DNA of 41,396 bases, taken from assembly GCA_946186895.1 (NCBI GenBank), contig CAMHOW010000018.1, positions 1 through 41,396 on the forward strand. The letters are read 5' to 3'. Positions 15,687 through 24,682 of this stretch are shown here, in pieces. Below the pieces are notes generated by a model. That model was given only the letters and a program-made list of their open reading frames with translations, searched no databases and had not been told where the DNA came from. The position numbers and the translations under genes are program-made. Origin of the DNA: an uncultured Fibrobacter sp. Its GTDB lineage: Bacteria > Fibrobacterota > Fibrobacteria > Fibrobacterales > Fibrobacteraceae. Positions within the stretch are counted from its first letter, which is position 1. Each line of letters opens with the position of its first letter.

Positions 15687-17636
15687 TTAGTCCTTGTAGA
15701 ACAGATCCAGGTTGTTCACAACCGGAGTGGCCTTTTCGATGTCAGACACATACTGGCTGAACGCTGTAGCCGTCGTGAAGCGGAGGGCGTTGTCCTTGTC
15801 ATCCTTGATGGCGGTCTCGAGGGCAGCCTGATCAACAGCCTTCTTGGACTTGACCTTGATCATCACGGCACCATTGTCGGTTTCCACCACAGGGCCCCAT
15901 TCGCCTTCCTTCTGGTTGCGGAGAACCTTGGCCACATTCGGGTTGGCATAGCCGAAGCCAGGAATGAAACCTTCCACAGAAGCGCTCTTGGATTCAACCT
16001 TCACCTTCTCGATTTCGGCAGGAGCGGCAGCGGCAGTAGAATCGGCAGAATCAGCCGGAGCCCAAGCCTTCACCTTGTCGGCCATAGAGGTCAGGTAAGC
16101 AGCAGCGGCGGCGGAGTTCTTCTTCTTGAGCAGGTTCTTCTTGATGGTGTCGTAGTAGACGCTCACGTCACGTTCGCCGGCCTTGAGTTCCTTAGCCTTG
16201 GTGGCGACCACGACCCACTGGTTGTTCTTGAGAACCGGAGAAACATTGCCCACGTCTTCGGAAAGGTTTTCGTTGGGCCAGGCAAAAGAAGTGAGTCCCT
16301 TCAGGTAGCCAAGAGCGGCGATGTTGTCGCCGGGGCCAACCCATTCGGAACGTTCCACCGGCAGGTTACGAGCCTGGGCGGCTTCTTCGAAAGACTTGCC
16401 GGCGGCCATGTCGGTCTTGATTCCAGAAAGAACGTTTTCGAGGCTGTCCACGGTTTCAGAAGAAGCGTTCACCACCAGGAGGATATGACCAACCTTGGCA
16501 GAAACGGCACCGGTAGAATCGGTAGACTTGCCGTAGCTCTTGATGATGTGGTAGCCGAAGCGGGTCTTGACCGGTTCAGAGATGGCACCGGAATCCAGGG
16601 CCAGGGCGGCCTTCTCAAATTCTTCGACGAACATGCCGTGACCAGCTTCTTGATTAAGCATGCCACCGTTTTCGGCGCTACCCGGATCTTCAGAAGAAAT
16701 GCGGGCCATGTCTTCGAAGTTGGCAGTAGAAGAAGTATCGGACAGCTGGTAGTAAAGCGTCATGGCATATTCGCGGATGCGTTCGTCATCGGCGTCAGTA
16801 GCGGCCACAGGGAGCTTCACGTAGTCAAAGAGGACCTCGTCCTTTTCCACAAAGAAGCTGTCCACATGAGCGTTGAAGTAACCCTTGACCATGGCGCTAT
16901 CCACGGCAGCCTCTTCAACGGCAAAGTCGCTAGAGTTGACATAAGCCACATCCATGTCAAAGTCAGTCATGCGGCGGTCCACATTCCACTTAGATTCAAG
17001 AGAGGTGGGGTGCACAGAAGCCCCGACCAGCACCTGCAGTTGACGGGAAGGAATGGTAGCATTCTTCAGGTCTTCTTCGAACTGGAGCATCACGCCCCAC
17101 TGGAAAGCCTGGGGAGTCTCGAGCCAGGCGTCGAATTCGGCCTTGTTGAAGTTGGTGTCCACCAGGAACTTGGGGAGAGAGGCGATGTAGGCCTGAGAAC
17201 GCTGCATTAGGTCTTCCTGAGACGTAGCCTGCTGCTGGATGGCGTACAGACGGCTCTGGGCCTCTTGTACCAGACGGCCACGTACAACATCGGGATTGCG
17301 CTTGAACTCGCTCTTGAGTTCGGCAACAGAAGCCTTGAGTTCGGCATCCTCATAGATACCTTCCATCATGACCTGGCGCACGAAGGAGCGGAACACCTCG
17401 GAACGGAGCTGAGCATACTGCTCGTCTTCCAGGTGCTGACCCTGGTACTGGTTCTGGACAATCTTCTTGATGCGCGTGTCAAACTCGCCGTAAGAGACCT
17501 TGTGGTCGTTCACAATAGCCACCGGATAGCTCTGGTTCGTGTTGGGCACACGGTCCATGGCCAAAAGGCCCACGACAATACCGGCTGCAAAAATGACGAT
17601 GACCCACTTGGCCTTTTCATTAATCCACGTTAACAT
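15687..17636 (-). CDS. ppiD: PpiD/SurA-like periplasmic peptidyl-prolyl isomerase, membrane anchored
   Basis: This 649-residue envelope chaperone has a single N-terminal membrane helix (WVIVIFAAGIVVGLLAM, ~11-27) placing the rest in the periplasm. The SurA_N-like helical region (~40-200) is followed by a parvulin domain at ~290-380 with ISSEDPGSAENGGML and ISEPVKTRFGYHIIKSY, and a second, weaker parvulin-like region near 385-490. E. coli PpiD has 623 residues with the same anchor and order. It should fold outer-membrane proteins leaving the Sec channel. GGAG precedes the ATG. It is a single gene with a strong terminator, divergent from nadB. Confidence 0.92.
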   Translation of the reverse strand: MLTWINEKAKWVIVIFAAGIVVGLLAMDRVPNTNQSYPVAIVNDHKVSYGEFDTRIKKIVQNQYQGQHLEDEQYAQLRSEVFRSFVRQVMMEGIYEDAELKASVAELKSEFKRNPDVVRGRLVQEAQSRLYAIQQQATSQEDLMQRSQAYIASLPKFLVDTNFNKAEFDAWLETPQAFQWGVMLQFEEDLKNATIPSRQLQVLVGASVHPTSLESKWNVDRRMTDFDMDVAYVNSSDFAVEEAAVDSAMVKGYFNAHVDSFFVEKDEVLFDYVKLPVAATDADDERIREYAMTLYYQLSDTSSTANFEDMARISSEDPGSAENGGMLNQEAGHGMFVEEFEKAALALDSGAISEPVKTRFGYHIIKSYGKSTDSTGAVSAKVGHILLVVNASSETVDSLENVLSGIKTDMAAGKSFEEAAQARNLPVERSEWVGPGDNIAALGYLKGLTSFAWPNENLSEDVGNVSPVLKNNQWVVVATKAKELKAGERDVSVYYDTIKKNLLKKKNSAAAAAYLTSMADKVKAWAPADSADSTAAAAPAEIEKVKVESKSASVEGFIPGFGYANPNVAKVLRNQKEGEWGPVVETDNGAVMIKVKSKKAVDQAALETAIKDDKDNALRFTTATAFSQYVSDIEKATPVVNNLDLFYKD

Positions 17637-17787
17637 AGAGATAACTCCATAAAAAAGAACGTGGTCAAAGTTAGTAAAAAAACACGGGTTTCTGTTAAAA
17701 ACTTTATAAATATAGCCGTATAGCCCTAAATTTTCTATCTATTGGTCGTCCCCGCAATAGCCCGGGATTTTTCCATATGGAGTTCAG

Positions 17788-19371
17788 ATGTACGACATTC
17801 TAGTGCTTGGAGCAGGTATTTCCGGCCTTTCCGCCGCCCTGCATGCAGCCGAAAAAGGTCTCTCGGTAGTCATTCTCACCAAAGGCGCAAAGCCCGACGG
17901 ATCTTCTAACTATGCCCAGGGAGGCATTGCCACCGTTACCGAAAAGACAGACAAGTTCGAATTCCATATCGCAGACACCTTGGAGGCGGGCGCGGGACTT
18001 TGCAAAAAGGAACCCGTGAACATCTTGACCAAGAGCGGCCCAGACACCATTAGGCAGTTGGTAAAATGGGGCGTTCTCTTTACACCCGACCCCACAGACA
18101 AGACACAATTTGACCTGCACCTGGAAGGAGGCCACAGCCACCACCGCATACTACATGCCGCAGACCTTACCGGCAAAGAAATCATGCGCGCCCTGTTGGC
18201 CGAGCTCCACAAGCAAAAGAACATCGACTACCTGGAAAACTGCTACATCAAGGACCTGATCTGCAAGGGCAACGGCAAGGCCAAGCAGTGCATCGGCGCT
18301 GAAATCATCCACCAGAAGACCGGTGAAGTCGAGAAGATTTACGCCAAGGCCACCATCCTTTCTACGGGTGGCGCCGGACGCATTTGGCAGTACACCGTCT
18401 GCCCGCCAGATAGCTGCGGCGATGGCATGGCCATTGCAGCCCGTGCAGGAGCCGCCCTACAAGACATCGAGTTCATGCAGTTCCACCCCACAAGTCTTTA
18501 CGCCCCGAGCCTCAAGAAGCCCTTCCTGATTTCGGAAGCGGTTCGCGGCTTTGGTGGAATCCTCAAGAACGACAAGGGCGAAGAATTCATGAACCAGGTG
18601 CACCCGCTCCATTCGCTGGCCCCCCGCGACATCGTGGCCCGAGCCATCCACAGCGAGATGCAACGCCTGGGCAAACCCCACATGTACATCGACCTTAGCG
18701 GCCGCACGCCCAAAGACATCAAGAGCCATTTCCCTAACATCTACGCCAAGTGCCTAGAAGCCGGCATCGACATCACGAAGGAATGGATCCCCGTGGTGCC
18801 CGCAGCACATTACATGTGCGGAGGCGTACTGGTCGACACCTGGTCCCGTACCGAAATCAAGGGCCTGTACGCCTGCGGCGAAGTCGCTGCCACGGGCGTC
18901 CACGGGGCAAACCGACTCGCCTCCAACTCCCTGCTGGAAAGCGTGGTCTTTGCGCTCCGTGCCGTCGATGACATCCAGAAGAGTGGTCTTTTGAAGGGCA
19001 AGTTCACCGTTCCGCCCAAGGGCAAAAAGCAGTTCATCAGCTTTGCCAAGGCGCCCTTCTGGAAAAAACGCCGCAAGATTCTGCAAGACATGATGTGGAC
19101 CCACTGCGGTATTGTGCGCACTGTGGCCGGCCTGAACCAAGGGCTTAAAGTGATTGAAGGTCTTGAGGCCGACCTGAAGGCAGCCATCAAGAACAAGGAA
19201 ACAGAAAACATCCATTTCCTGGAATTCCAGAACGCCCTGCAGGTCTCCAAGATGATCCTCATCGCTGCACTCCGCAGGCACGAATCCCGCGGACTCCACT
19301 ACATTCTGGACTACCCGAACCCGAACCCCAAAACCAAGCACCAGAGCATCTATCTGAGCGACAAGAAGTAG
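17788..19371 (+). CDS. nadB: L-aspartate oxidase NadB
   Basis: This 527-residue flavoenzyme oxidises L-aspartate to iminoaspartate, the first step of NAD synthesis. The N-terminal FAD-binding motif is DILVLGAGISGLSAALHAAE (3-22). SSNYAQGGIA (~38-47) and LEGGHSHHRILHAADLTGKEI (~112-132) carry substrate-site residues of the succinate dehydrogenase flavoprotein family. PAAHYMCGGVLVD (~340) and GLYACGEVAATGVHGANRLASNSLLE (~358-383) are further family signatures. ATG at 17788 follows GGAGTT. nadA and nadC are not in the window. The next gene is 21 bases on but has its own -10 box. Confidence 0.96.
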   Translation: MYDILVLGAGISGLSAALHAAEKGLSVVILTKGAKPDGSSNYAQGGIATVTEKTDKFEFHIADTLEAGAGLCKKEPVNILTKSGPDTIRQLVKWGVLFTPDPTDKTQFDLHLEGGHSHHRILHAADLTGKEIMRALLAELHKQKNIDYLENCYIKDLICKGNGKAKQCIGAEIIHQKTGEVEKIYAKATILSTGGAGRIWQYTVCPPDSCGDGMAIAARAGAALQDIEFMQFHPTSLYAPSLKKPFLISEAVRGFGGILKNDKGEEFMNQVHPLHSLAPRDIVARAIHSEMQRLGKPHMYIDLSGRTPKDIKSHFPNIYAKCLEAGIDITKEWIPVVPAAHYMCGGVLVDTWSRTEIKGLYACGEVAATGVHGANRLASNSLLESVVFALRAVDDIQKSGLLKGKFTVPPKGKKQFISFAKAPFWKKRRKILQDMMWTHCGIVRTVAGLNQGLKVIEGLEADLKAAIKNKETENIHFLEFQNALQVSKMILIAALRRHESRGLHYILDYPNPNPKTKHQSIYLSDKK

Positions 19372-19380
19372 GCACAATTC

Positions 19381-19386
19381 TATATT
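19381..19386 (+). promoter_or_regulatory. -10 box giving a candidate leaderless message for the kinase gene
   Basis: TATATT is followed by GTAGGC and then the ATG. With the usual ~7-base spacing from -10 to start site, transcription would begin at the A of the start codon. GCGACA, 17 bases upstream, matches four of six -35 bases. There is no Shine-Dalgarno sequence. Confidence 0.5.
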
Positions 19387-19392
19387 GTAGGC

Positions 19393-20412
19393 ATGGCAGA
19401 AGCAAAGACCAAACTCCCCAAGAAAATCGGTGGCTACCAGCCCACCCAGATGTTGGGCCACGGCGCCATGGGAAACGTCTGGCTCTGCCACGACCCTTCG
19501 CTGGACCGCATGGTGGTGGTCAAGCAGATGCGCCAGGTCCTTTTGAACCAGGACGACTTCATTTTGCGTTTCGAGCGGGAAGCCAAGATCCTCGCCCACC
19601 TGAACCACCCGGCCATCATCCAGCCCTACGCCCTCTGGAAAGAGAGCGACGGCCAGCTTTCCCTTTCCATGGAATTTGTTGAGGGCAAGAGCCTGCGGGA
19701 ACTTCTGGACTGTTGCAAGCAGCCCCCTCTCTGGGTGGTGCTTTCCATCTTGTATGAGATTCTCACCGCCCTAAGCGAGGTGCACCGTTACGGCATTGTC
19801 CACAGGGACCTTAAACCTGCCAACCTGATGATCGACAAAGACGGACGTATCCGCCTGCTGGATTTCGGGGTGGCCCACGCCGAAAAAGAAAATGAAGACG
19901 ACCTGACACTAACCGTAGCGGGCTCCCAGATCGGTACCGGCGCCTACATGAGCCCGGAACAGACTCTGAACGAAGAGGCCTCTCCCCTTTCGGACCTGTT
20001 CAGCATGGGCATTATCGGCGCCGAGATGCTCCTGGGCGAAAACGTTTTCCGCGGAGAGAACCTTTCCAAGACCTTCAAGCGTATCCAGAAGCTCCGCATC
20101 AAGGCGGAAGCATTCCCTAAAGGTACGCCCAAGGCACTGATAAAGGTCATCTTGAAGCTTTTGGCAAAGAACCCCGCTAAGCGTTACCTTTCCGCCGCCG
20201 ATGCGGCAGACGACCTTTCCAAAATCATGAAGGGCTACCCCAGGCACATGGAACCGTATCTTGCCGAATGGGTGCTGGCCACCCTCAATGGCAAGGAGTC
20301 TCTGGTTGAGCCGCAGATTGTAAAAGACAAGTCGAAGAAGTTCTTTGTTGCGGGAACAGTTTTGGGAGCTGTTGTCGTGACAGCGTTATGGATTTTCACT
20401 CATTTCATATAG
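19393..20412 (+). CDS. Hanks-type serine/threonine protein kinase with C-terminal membrane helix
   Basis: This 339-residue kinase has the glycine-rich loop MLGHGAMGNVWLC (~18-30), catalytic Lys in VVVKQM, HRDLKPANLMID (catalytic loop, ~137), LLDFGVAHA (DFG, ~155) and GTGAYMSPEQ (activation segment). One hydrophobic segment near the C-terminus (FFVAGTVLGAVVVTALWIFTHFI) anchors it, with only a couple of residues beyond. Unlike PknB there is no PASTA or other sensor domain outside. The gene lies between nadB and cvpA, all plus strand. The substrate is unknown, and the neighbouring CvpA-like membrane protein is a natural candidate only by position. Confidence 0.95.
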   Translation: MAEAKTKLPKKIGGYQPTQMLGHGAMGNVWLCHDPSLDRMVVVKQMRQVLLNQDDFILRFEREAKILAHLNHPAIIQPYALWKESDGQLSLSMEFVEGKSLRELLDCCKQPPLWVVLSILYEILTALSEVHRYGIVHRDLKPANLMIDKDGRIRLLDFGVAHAEKENEDDLTLTVAGSQIGTGAYMSPEQTLNEEASPLSDLFSMGIIGAEMLLGENVFRGENLSKTFKRIQKLRIKAEAFPKGTPKALIKVILKLLAKNPAKRYLSAADAADDLSKIMKGYPRHMEPYLAEWVLATLNGKESLVEPQIVKDKSKKFFVAGTVLGAVVVTALWIFTHFI

Positions 20413-20443
20413 TTTAAAAAGAATCGGGATTAGGGTTTTATAA

Positions 20444-21187
20444 ATGGTGTGGATTGATATTGTCTGTTGCGTCGTCATCGCGTTGTTCGCCCTACTTGGG
20501 CTGTGGCGCGGTTTTCTCAAGAGCATCTTCAAACTTTGCGCCTGGATTTCTGCCCTGATTGGCGCCTATTTTGCCACAGACATCATCGGGAATTTCGTTG
20601 CAAGCAACCTGGATATCAGCGGATTTACTGTAAAGATTATCTGCATCTGCGTGGGGTTCCTGGTTCCCTTCCTGCTGTTCTCTTTCATTGGCCATATCGT
20701 CAACAACGCCGTTAAGGATTCCGCAGTAAGCGGTGTCAACCGGATTCTCGGGGCCCTGTTCGGTGTTGCGAAGGCCCTGATTATCTGCTTCCTCTTCCTC
20801 TCCGTCATCCACCTAATTCCCGCCTCCGGCGACCTGAAAGAAGCCCGGAACAACGCCCTTTCCTATAGTGTCTACAAGTGGAGCCTAGAAACCATGGGAA
20901 TCTCCTCTGAAGAGGTGGACATCATCGACATGGCCGAAAAGAAGGCCACCGAAATGGCCGATTCCGCTGTAGAATCTGCCGTAGAGGCTTCCAAAGAAGT
21001 TGTAGAAAAAGAAGCCGCCAAGGCGGTGGACAATGCCAAGAAAGCAGCCAAGGAAGCTGCCGTCAAGGCTGTAGAAAACACAACTGGCACCGCAAAGGAT
21101 GCTGCGGGAAAAGTATCCGACAAGGCAACGGACACTGCTGAGAAAGCAAAAGACGTGAAAGACTCTGCAAAAGCAGCAGTTAAGTAA
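20444..21187 (+). CDS. CvpA family membrane protein with Ala/Lys-rich helical tail
   Basis: This 247-residue protein has four predicted membrane segments in the first ~130 residues (IDIVCCVVIALFALLGLWRGF, LCAWISALIGAYFAT, IICICVGFLVPFLLFSFIG, LFGVAKALIICFLFLSVI) with the CvpA opening DIVCCVVIALFALLGLWRG. CvpA is linked to colicin V production and envelope homeostasis. The last ~95 residues are unusual: an Ala/Lys/Glu-rich amphipathic stretch with repeats such as AKKAAKEAA and TAKDAAGKV, like LEA or apolipoprotein repeats. ORF stop TAA at 21187 abuts the convergent gene's stop at 21188. Confidence 0.88.
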   Translation: MVWIDIVCCVVIALFALLGLWRGFLKSIFKLCAWISALIGAYFATDIIGNFVASNLDISGFTVKIICICVGFLVPFLLFSFIGHIVNNAVKDSAVSGVNRILGALFGVAKALIICFLFLSVIHLIPASGDLKEARNNALSYSVYKWSLETMGISSEEVDIIDMAEKKATEMADSAVESAVEASKEVVEKEAAKAVDNAKKAAKEAAVKAVENTTGTAKDAAGKVSDKATDTAEKAKDVKDSAKAAVK

Positions 21188-22456
21188 TTAACGACTGACT
21201 AAATCCCGGGCGCAGTCCAAAGCTTCGCGGACGATATTCTCTTCGCCATCTACGTGGCCACCGCGCATTACAAACTTGCCGTCGCAAAGCACGGAATCAA
21301 TAACCCGTGAATCTGCGGAATAGACCCAGTTGCTTATTAGGTCGTGACAGGGCACCATACGTTCGTTATCAAGCCTTACCAAAATTCCATCGGCAAGCTT
21401 GCCTTCGGCAATGATTCCCGCATCAATCCCGTTTATCTTAGCCACGTTGACGGTAGCCATCTTCAGAGCTTCGGCGGCAGGGAGCTTTTCAGCGCCACCC
21501 TGGACCTTTGCCAGCAAGGCCGCAAGCTTCATGTCTTCGTGCATGTCCAGGTTGTTGTTGGAGGAATCCCCATCAGTACCTATGGCCAGGTTCACACCGG
21601 CTTCCATCATCTTGGCAATTAGCGGGTAGCCGCTAGAAAGCTTGAAATTGGAGCAGGGGTTAAGAATGGCCGTAGCACCGGACTTTGCAAAAATTTCCAT
21701 ATCCTTTTCAGAGAAATGGACACAGTGAGCGGCATGGGTCCTAGCGCTTAAGCCACCCAGGCGTTCCAGCAACTCTACCGGAGAGCAACCATACTGGGCC
21801 TTACAATTCTCGACTTCCGAAGCCGTTTCAGACAAATGAATATGCAGCGGATAATTTTCATTTTCGGCAATCCCGATACAACGCTTAAGGTTTGCCTCGC
21901 CTACGGCATACACCGAATGGGGCATCACAGCAAGTTTTACCCGCTCCGATTCTCCTGTATGTTTTTCCAAAAATTCAAAGTTGGCCTTCAGGCCTTCTTC
22001 GGTCATCAGGTTGTCGGCAATGGTCACGCCGATGGAGGCACGGATTCCCATCTCCTCCACCACCTTCATGGTCTGCTCGCGATGCCAGTACATGTCGGCA
22101 AAGAATACCGTACCAGACTTGATCATCTCCAGCACCGCCAGGCGGCTCCCGATTTCAATATCCTTGGCCGTAAGCTTAGCCTCAAGAGGCCAGATATACT
22201 GATTCAGCCACTTGGAAAGCTCCATGTCGTCGGCATAACCACGTAAAAGGCTCATAGCCGCATGGGTGTGACCGTTGTAGAATGCGGGCAGCAGAGCAAA
22301 ATTCTTGCAGTCCACTACTTCGGCATTTCCAGCCTCTTCCAGCGAAACCTGGTCCGAAATTTTTGAGAACCTGTTCCCATCGATCAGAACATCTTTGCGC
22401 ACAGGCTTTTCACCTGCATTTTGCGTCAACACAGACTTAAGAAGAATCTTGCCCAT
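21188..22456 (-). CDS. mtaD: Amidohydrolase: S-adenosylhomocysteine/5'-methylthioadenosine deaminase-like (MtaD)
   Basis: This 422-residue metal-dependent deaminase of the amidohydrolase superfamily probably deaminates 5'-methylthioadenosine and S-adenosylhomocysteine. Metal-binding residues are visible in PAFYNGHTHAAMSLLRG (HTH, ~58), LHIHLSET (~205), HCVHFSEKD (~245) and GTDGDSSNNNLDM (~295). The family features of a GTVFFADMYW segment and a C-terminal DLISNWVYSADSR also match. SsnA or other chlorohydrolase-type enzymes are alternatives. It begins 24 bases after the exchanger gene in the same orientation, likely one unit. Confidence 0.87.
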   Translation of the reverse strand: MGKILLKSVLTQNAGEKPVRKDVLIDGNRFSKISDQVSLEEAGNAEVVDCKNFALLPAFYNGHTHAAMSLLRGYADDMELSKWLNQYIWPLEAKLTAKDIEIGSRLAVLEMIKSGTVFFADMYWHREQTMKVVEEMGIRASIGVTIADNLMTEEGLKANFEFLEKHTGESERVKLAVMPHSVYAVGEANLKRCIGIAENENYPLHIHLSETASEVENCKAQYGCSPVELLERLGGLSARTHAAHCVHFSEKDMEIFAKSGATAILNPCSNFKLSSGYPLIAKMMEAGVNLAIGTDGDSSNNNLDMHEDMKLAALLAKVQGGAEKLPAAEALKMATVNVAKINGIDAGIIAEGKLADGILVRLDNERMVPCHDLISNWVYSADSRVIDSVLCDGKFVMRGGHVDGEENIVREALDCARDLVSR

Positions 22457-22479
22457 CGGTTTAACCCCTCAGGTAAAGT

Positions 22480-23469
22480 TTATAGCCGGCCTGTAGCTTC
22501 AAGAACCAGGTACACCAGATACGAGATGTAGAGCACCACAAAGACCGCACCCTCGATGCGGTTGATGCGCCCTCTACGGACACCATTTACCTTGCGGACA
22601 GGTAAGCCAAAGACAAACAGCAGCACCGTAAGCACCGACATCAGGGGCATGTCGCGATAGAGAATGCTGGACGAGACTTTTTCCATGGGGTCGATTACGG
22701 CAGCAATGCCCACCACCATCAAGGTGTTAAACAAGTTGGAACCTACGATGTTTCCGAAAGCCAGGTCATCCTCCCCCTTACGGGCCGCAGCAATAGAGCT
22801 TGCAAGTTCCGGAAGGGATGTACCTACCGCCACGATGGTAAGGCCTATGAGCAAGTCGCTCACGCCCAAGGTACGGGCAATTTCTACCGCACCCCAGACT
22901 AGCAGGCGGGAGCTTGCCACCAAGATGGCAAGGCCAAACAAGAGCCAGAAAAGGGATTTCCAGAGGGATACCGGCGCAGCAGTCTCTTCTTCAACCACAG
23001 CCGCAGCCAAAGACTTCTTCTGGCGCATTTCGCTTACCACGTTGATGCCCATGGCAAGGGCGAACACCGCAAGCATTATGACGCCGTCCATCCGGGTAAC
23101 CGACAGGTTCGAAACCAAGAAAATCGAGAATGCCGTCACCACCATCAAGACAGGTAAATCACGCTTGAGGGCGATGTTCTTGACTACCACCGGGCGAACA
23201 ACCGCCGTAAAGCCAAGAATCAGGGCGATGTTTGCAATGTTACTCCCGTAGGCGTTTCCCAGGGCAAGTTCAGGATTGTGCTGTGCCGCCGAAAGGGCGG
23301 ACACCACCATCTCGGGGGCGGAAGTGCCGAAGCCCACCACCACCATTCCAATGAGAAGGGTGGACATGCCCATAAACTTGGCAACGCCCACGGCCCCATC
23401 TACAAACTTGTCCGCGCTCCAAACGAGGAACGAAAGACCCACTAGGACAGCAACAACGGAAAGAAGCAT
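22480..23469 (-). CDS. CaCA-family sodium/calcium exchanger (YrbG-like)
   Basis: This 329-residue inner-membrane antiporter has two inverted halves, each with an alpha-repeat: VVVGFGTSAPEMVVS with GNAYGSNIANIALILG (~45-85), and IVAVGTSLPELASS with GNIVGSNLFNTLMVVG (~210-255). This is the complete signature of the Ca2+/cation antiporter superfamily, and E. coli YrbG has the same length and order. The family exchanges Na+ or H+ for Ca2+, and selectivity cannot be read here. It has ten hydrophobic segments. It begins 5 bases downstream of the OMP-like gene. Confidence 0.92.
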   Translation of the reverse strand: MLLSVVAVLVGLSFLVWSADKFVDGAVGVAKFMGMSTLLIGMVVVGFGTSAPEMVVSALSAAQHNPELALGNAYGSNIANIALILGFTAVVRPVVVKNIALKRDLPVLMVVTAFSIFLVSNLSVTRMDGVIMLAVFALAMGINVVSEMRQKKSLAAAVVEEETAAPVSLWKSLFWLLFGLAILVASSRLLVWGAVEIARTLGVSDLLIGLTIVAVGTSLPELASSIAAARKGEDDLAFGNIVGSNLFNTLMVVGIAAVIDPMEKVSSSILYRDMPLMSVLTVLLFVFGLPVRKVNGVRRGRINRIEGAVFVVLYISYLVYLVLEATGRL

Positions 23470-23474
23470 CTAGA

Positions 23475-24620
23475 CTAGAAGATGTAGAAGGAAGCGCCCA
23501 GCAGGAACGAGGTAGAAGAAAGGTCATCCACTTCGAAGAGCTTCATAGATTCGCTGTTGTCGGTATCGTAGAGGTTGGAGATACCCACGTTGAAGCGGAA
23601 GTCGAAGCCCAGGAAACGGTTCGCCATGATGGAGAAACCGCAGACGATATCCCAGTCGATGGTGTTGCGGTAATCCTTGTCAATCATGTCAAGCCGACTG
23701 GTCTTGCCATCGATGGTGGCACGGAACTCATCCTTGACAGCCATAGAAGCCTGGGTACCGATTTCGAACATGAGGCCAGAACGGGGAGCCTTGAAGGCGA
23801 ACAGCACCGGCACATCTACCTTGCGCTGCTTGAACTTGCCCTTCAGGGAATACTTGGCAGTGTGACCACTGGCCTTGGCTTCGCTCTGTTCGAAGAGGGC
23901 TGCCACCTTGACACCGATGGTGTACTGGGTCACGGGAATGATCCCTACGAGACCGGCGCGCCATGTAAGACCGTCGTAGTCATGCAGGTTGTAATTATCG
24001 TCGTAAGAAGAATACATGTGGTAAGAGCCGATAAAGCCCTGGACGCCCAGGCTCCACTTCATGGGAACAAGGCCGCGCAGGTCGTCAAAGCTCATGCTAT
24101 CGGGGGCCGAAGTCTGGGTCACGTAGACCGTACGGACCTGGGTACCGCTGAGTTCCACCGGTTCGGCAGAATAGACCGTGCGGTAAACCACAGTCTGCGT
24201 CGGAGCGGGGGCGGCAGCCGCAGGGGCGTTCTCAGACGGAGCAGGAGTTTCGCCACCACGAACAGCCATAGGAGCGCCGGCCTCTTCGGCAGCAGTTTCG
24301 GCAGGGGCTGCTTCAGCAGGGGCAGCTTCGGCAGCCTGTTCAGGAGCAGCTTCGGTAGCAGGTTCTGCGGTAGCGGCAGTCTCTGCGGCAGGGGCCTCGG
24401 CAGCAGCTTCCGTAGCAGGTGCAGCAGCTTCGGCAGCAGCGGCAGCCTCAGCAGGAGCAGTAGCTTCAGGAGCAGGAGCCGCCTCGGTGGCGGGGGCCGC
24501 CTCGGTAGCAGCCGCAGGAGCAGCGGGAGCGGCAGCAGCGGCAGGAGCAGCTGCGGGAGCCGCGAAAGACATAGCGGCAAGAGCTAGAACAGAAACAATA
24601 CCAGTAATCTTGAGATTCAT
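23475..24620 (-). CDS. Outer-membrane beta-barrel protein with long Ala/Glu/Pro-rich N-terminal region
   Basis: This 381-residue protein has a signal peptide (MNLKITGIVSVLALAAMSFA), then about 120 residues of Ala-, Pro-, Glu- and Thr-rich low-complexity sequence (repeats like PATEAAPAPEA). A barrel-like C-terminal domain of ~210 residues follows, with alternating aromatic strands (WSLGVQGFIGSYHMYSSY, TWRAGLVGIIPV) and a terminal Phe after LLGASFYI. The start is ATG 24620 with GGAGG. A TTG four codons upstream is rejected. It precedes the exchanger gene by 5 bases. Its exact role is unknown. Confidence 0.8.
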   Translation of the reverse strand: MNLKITGIVSVLALAAMSFAAPAAAPAAAAAPAAPAAATEAAPATEAAPAPEATAPAEAAAAAEAAAPATEAAAEAPAAETAATAEPATEAAPEQAAEAAPAEAAPAETAAEEAGAPMAVRGGETPAPSENAPAAAAPAPTQTVVYRTVYSAEPVELSGTQVRTVYVTQTSAPDSMSFDDLRGLVPMKWSLGVQGFIGSYHMYSSYDDNYNLHDYDGLTWRAGLVGIIPVTQYTIGVKVAALFEQSEAKASGHTAKYSLKGKFKQRKVDVPVLFAFKAPRSGLMFEIGTQASMAVKDEFRATIDGKTSRLDMIDKDYRNTIDWDIVCGFSIMANRFLGFDFRFNVGISNLYDTDNSESMKLFEVDDLSSTSFLLGASFYIF

Positions 24621-24670
24621 AAAATCCTCCAATCTACGCAGATATTATAGCAAAAAAAGGGGCCATTAGC

Positions 24671-24676
24671 TACATT
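24671..24676 (+). promoter_or_regulatory. -10 box giving a candidate leaderless message for pepA
   Basis: TACATT is followed by TAACGC and the ATG at 24683, the same six-base spacing as for the kinase gene. There is no Shine-Dalgarno sequence. Confidence 0.4.
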
Positions 24677-24682
24677 TAACGC

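Noticed and set aside
15495..17210. A 571-residue open frame on the plus strand opposite the PpiD-like gene
   Set aside because: It is the antisense shadow of a gene with clear parvulin motifs and a signal anchor; it has no recognisable domain and no ribosome site.
18754..19608. A 284-residue frame on the minus strand across nadB and the kinase gene
   Set aside because: It spans two real genes in antisense, with no domain.
23862..24587. A Ser/Gly/Arg-rich 241-residue plus-strand frame
   Set aside because: It is the complement of the Ala-rich linker of the outer-membrane protein.
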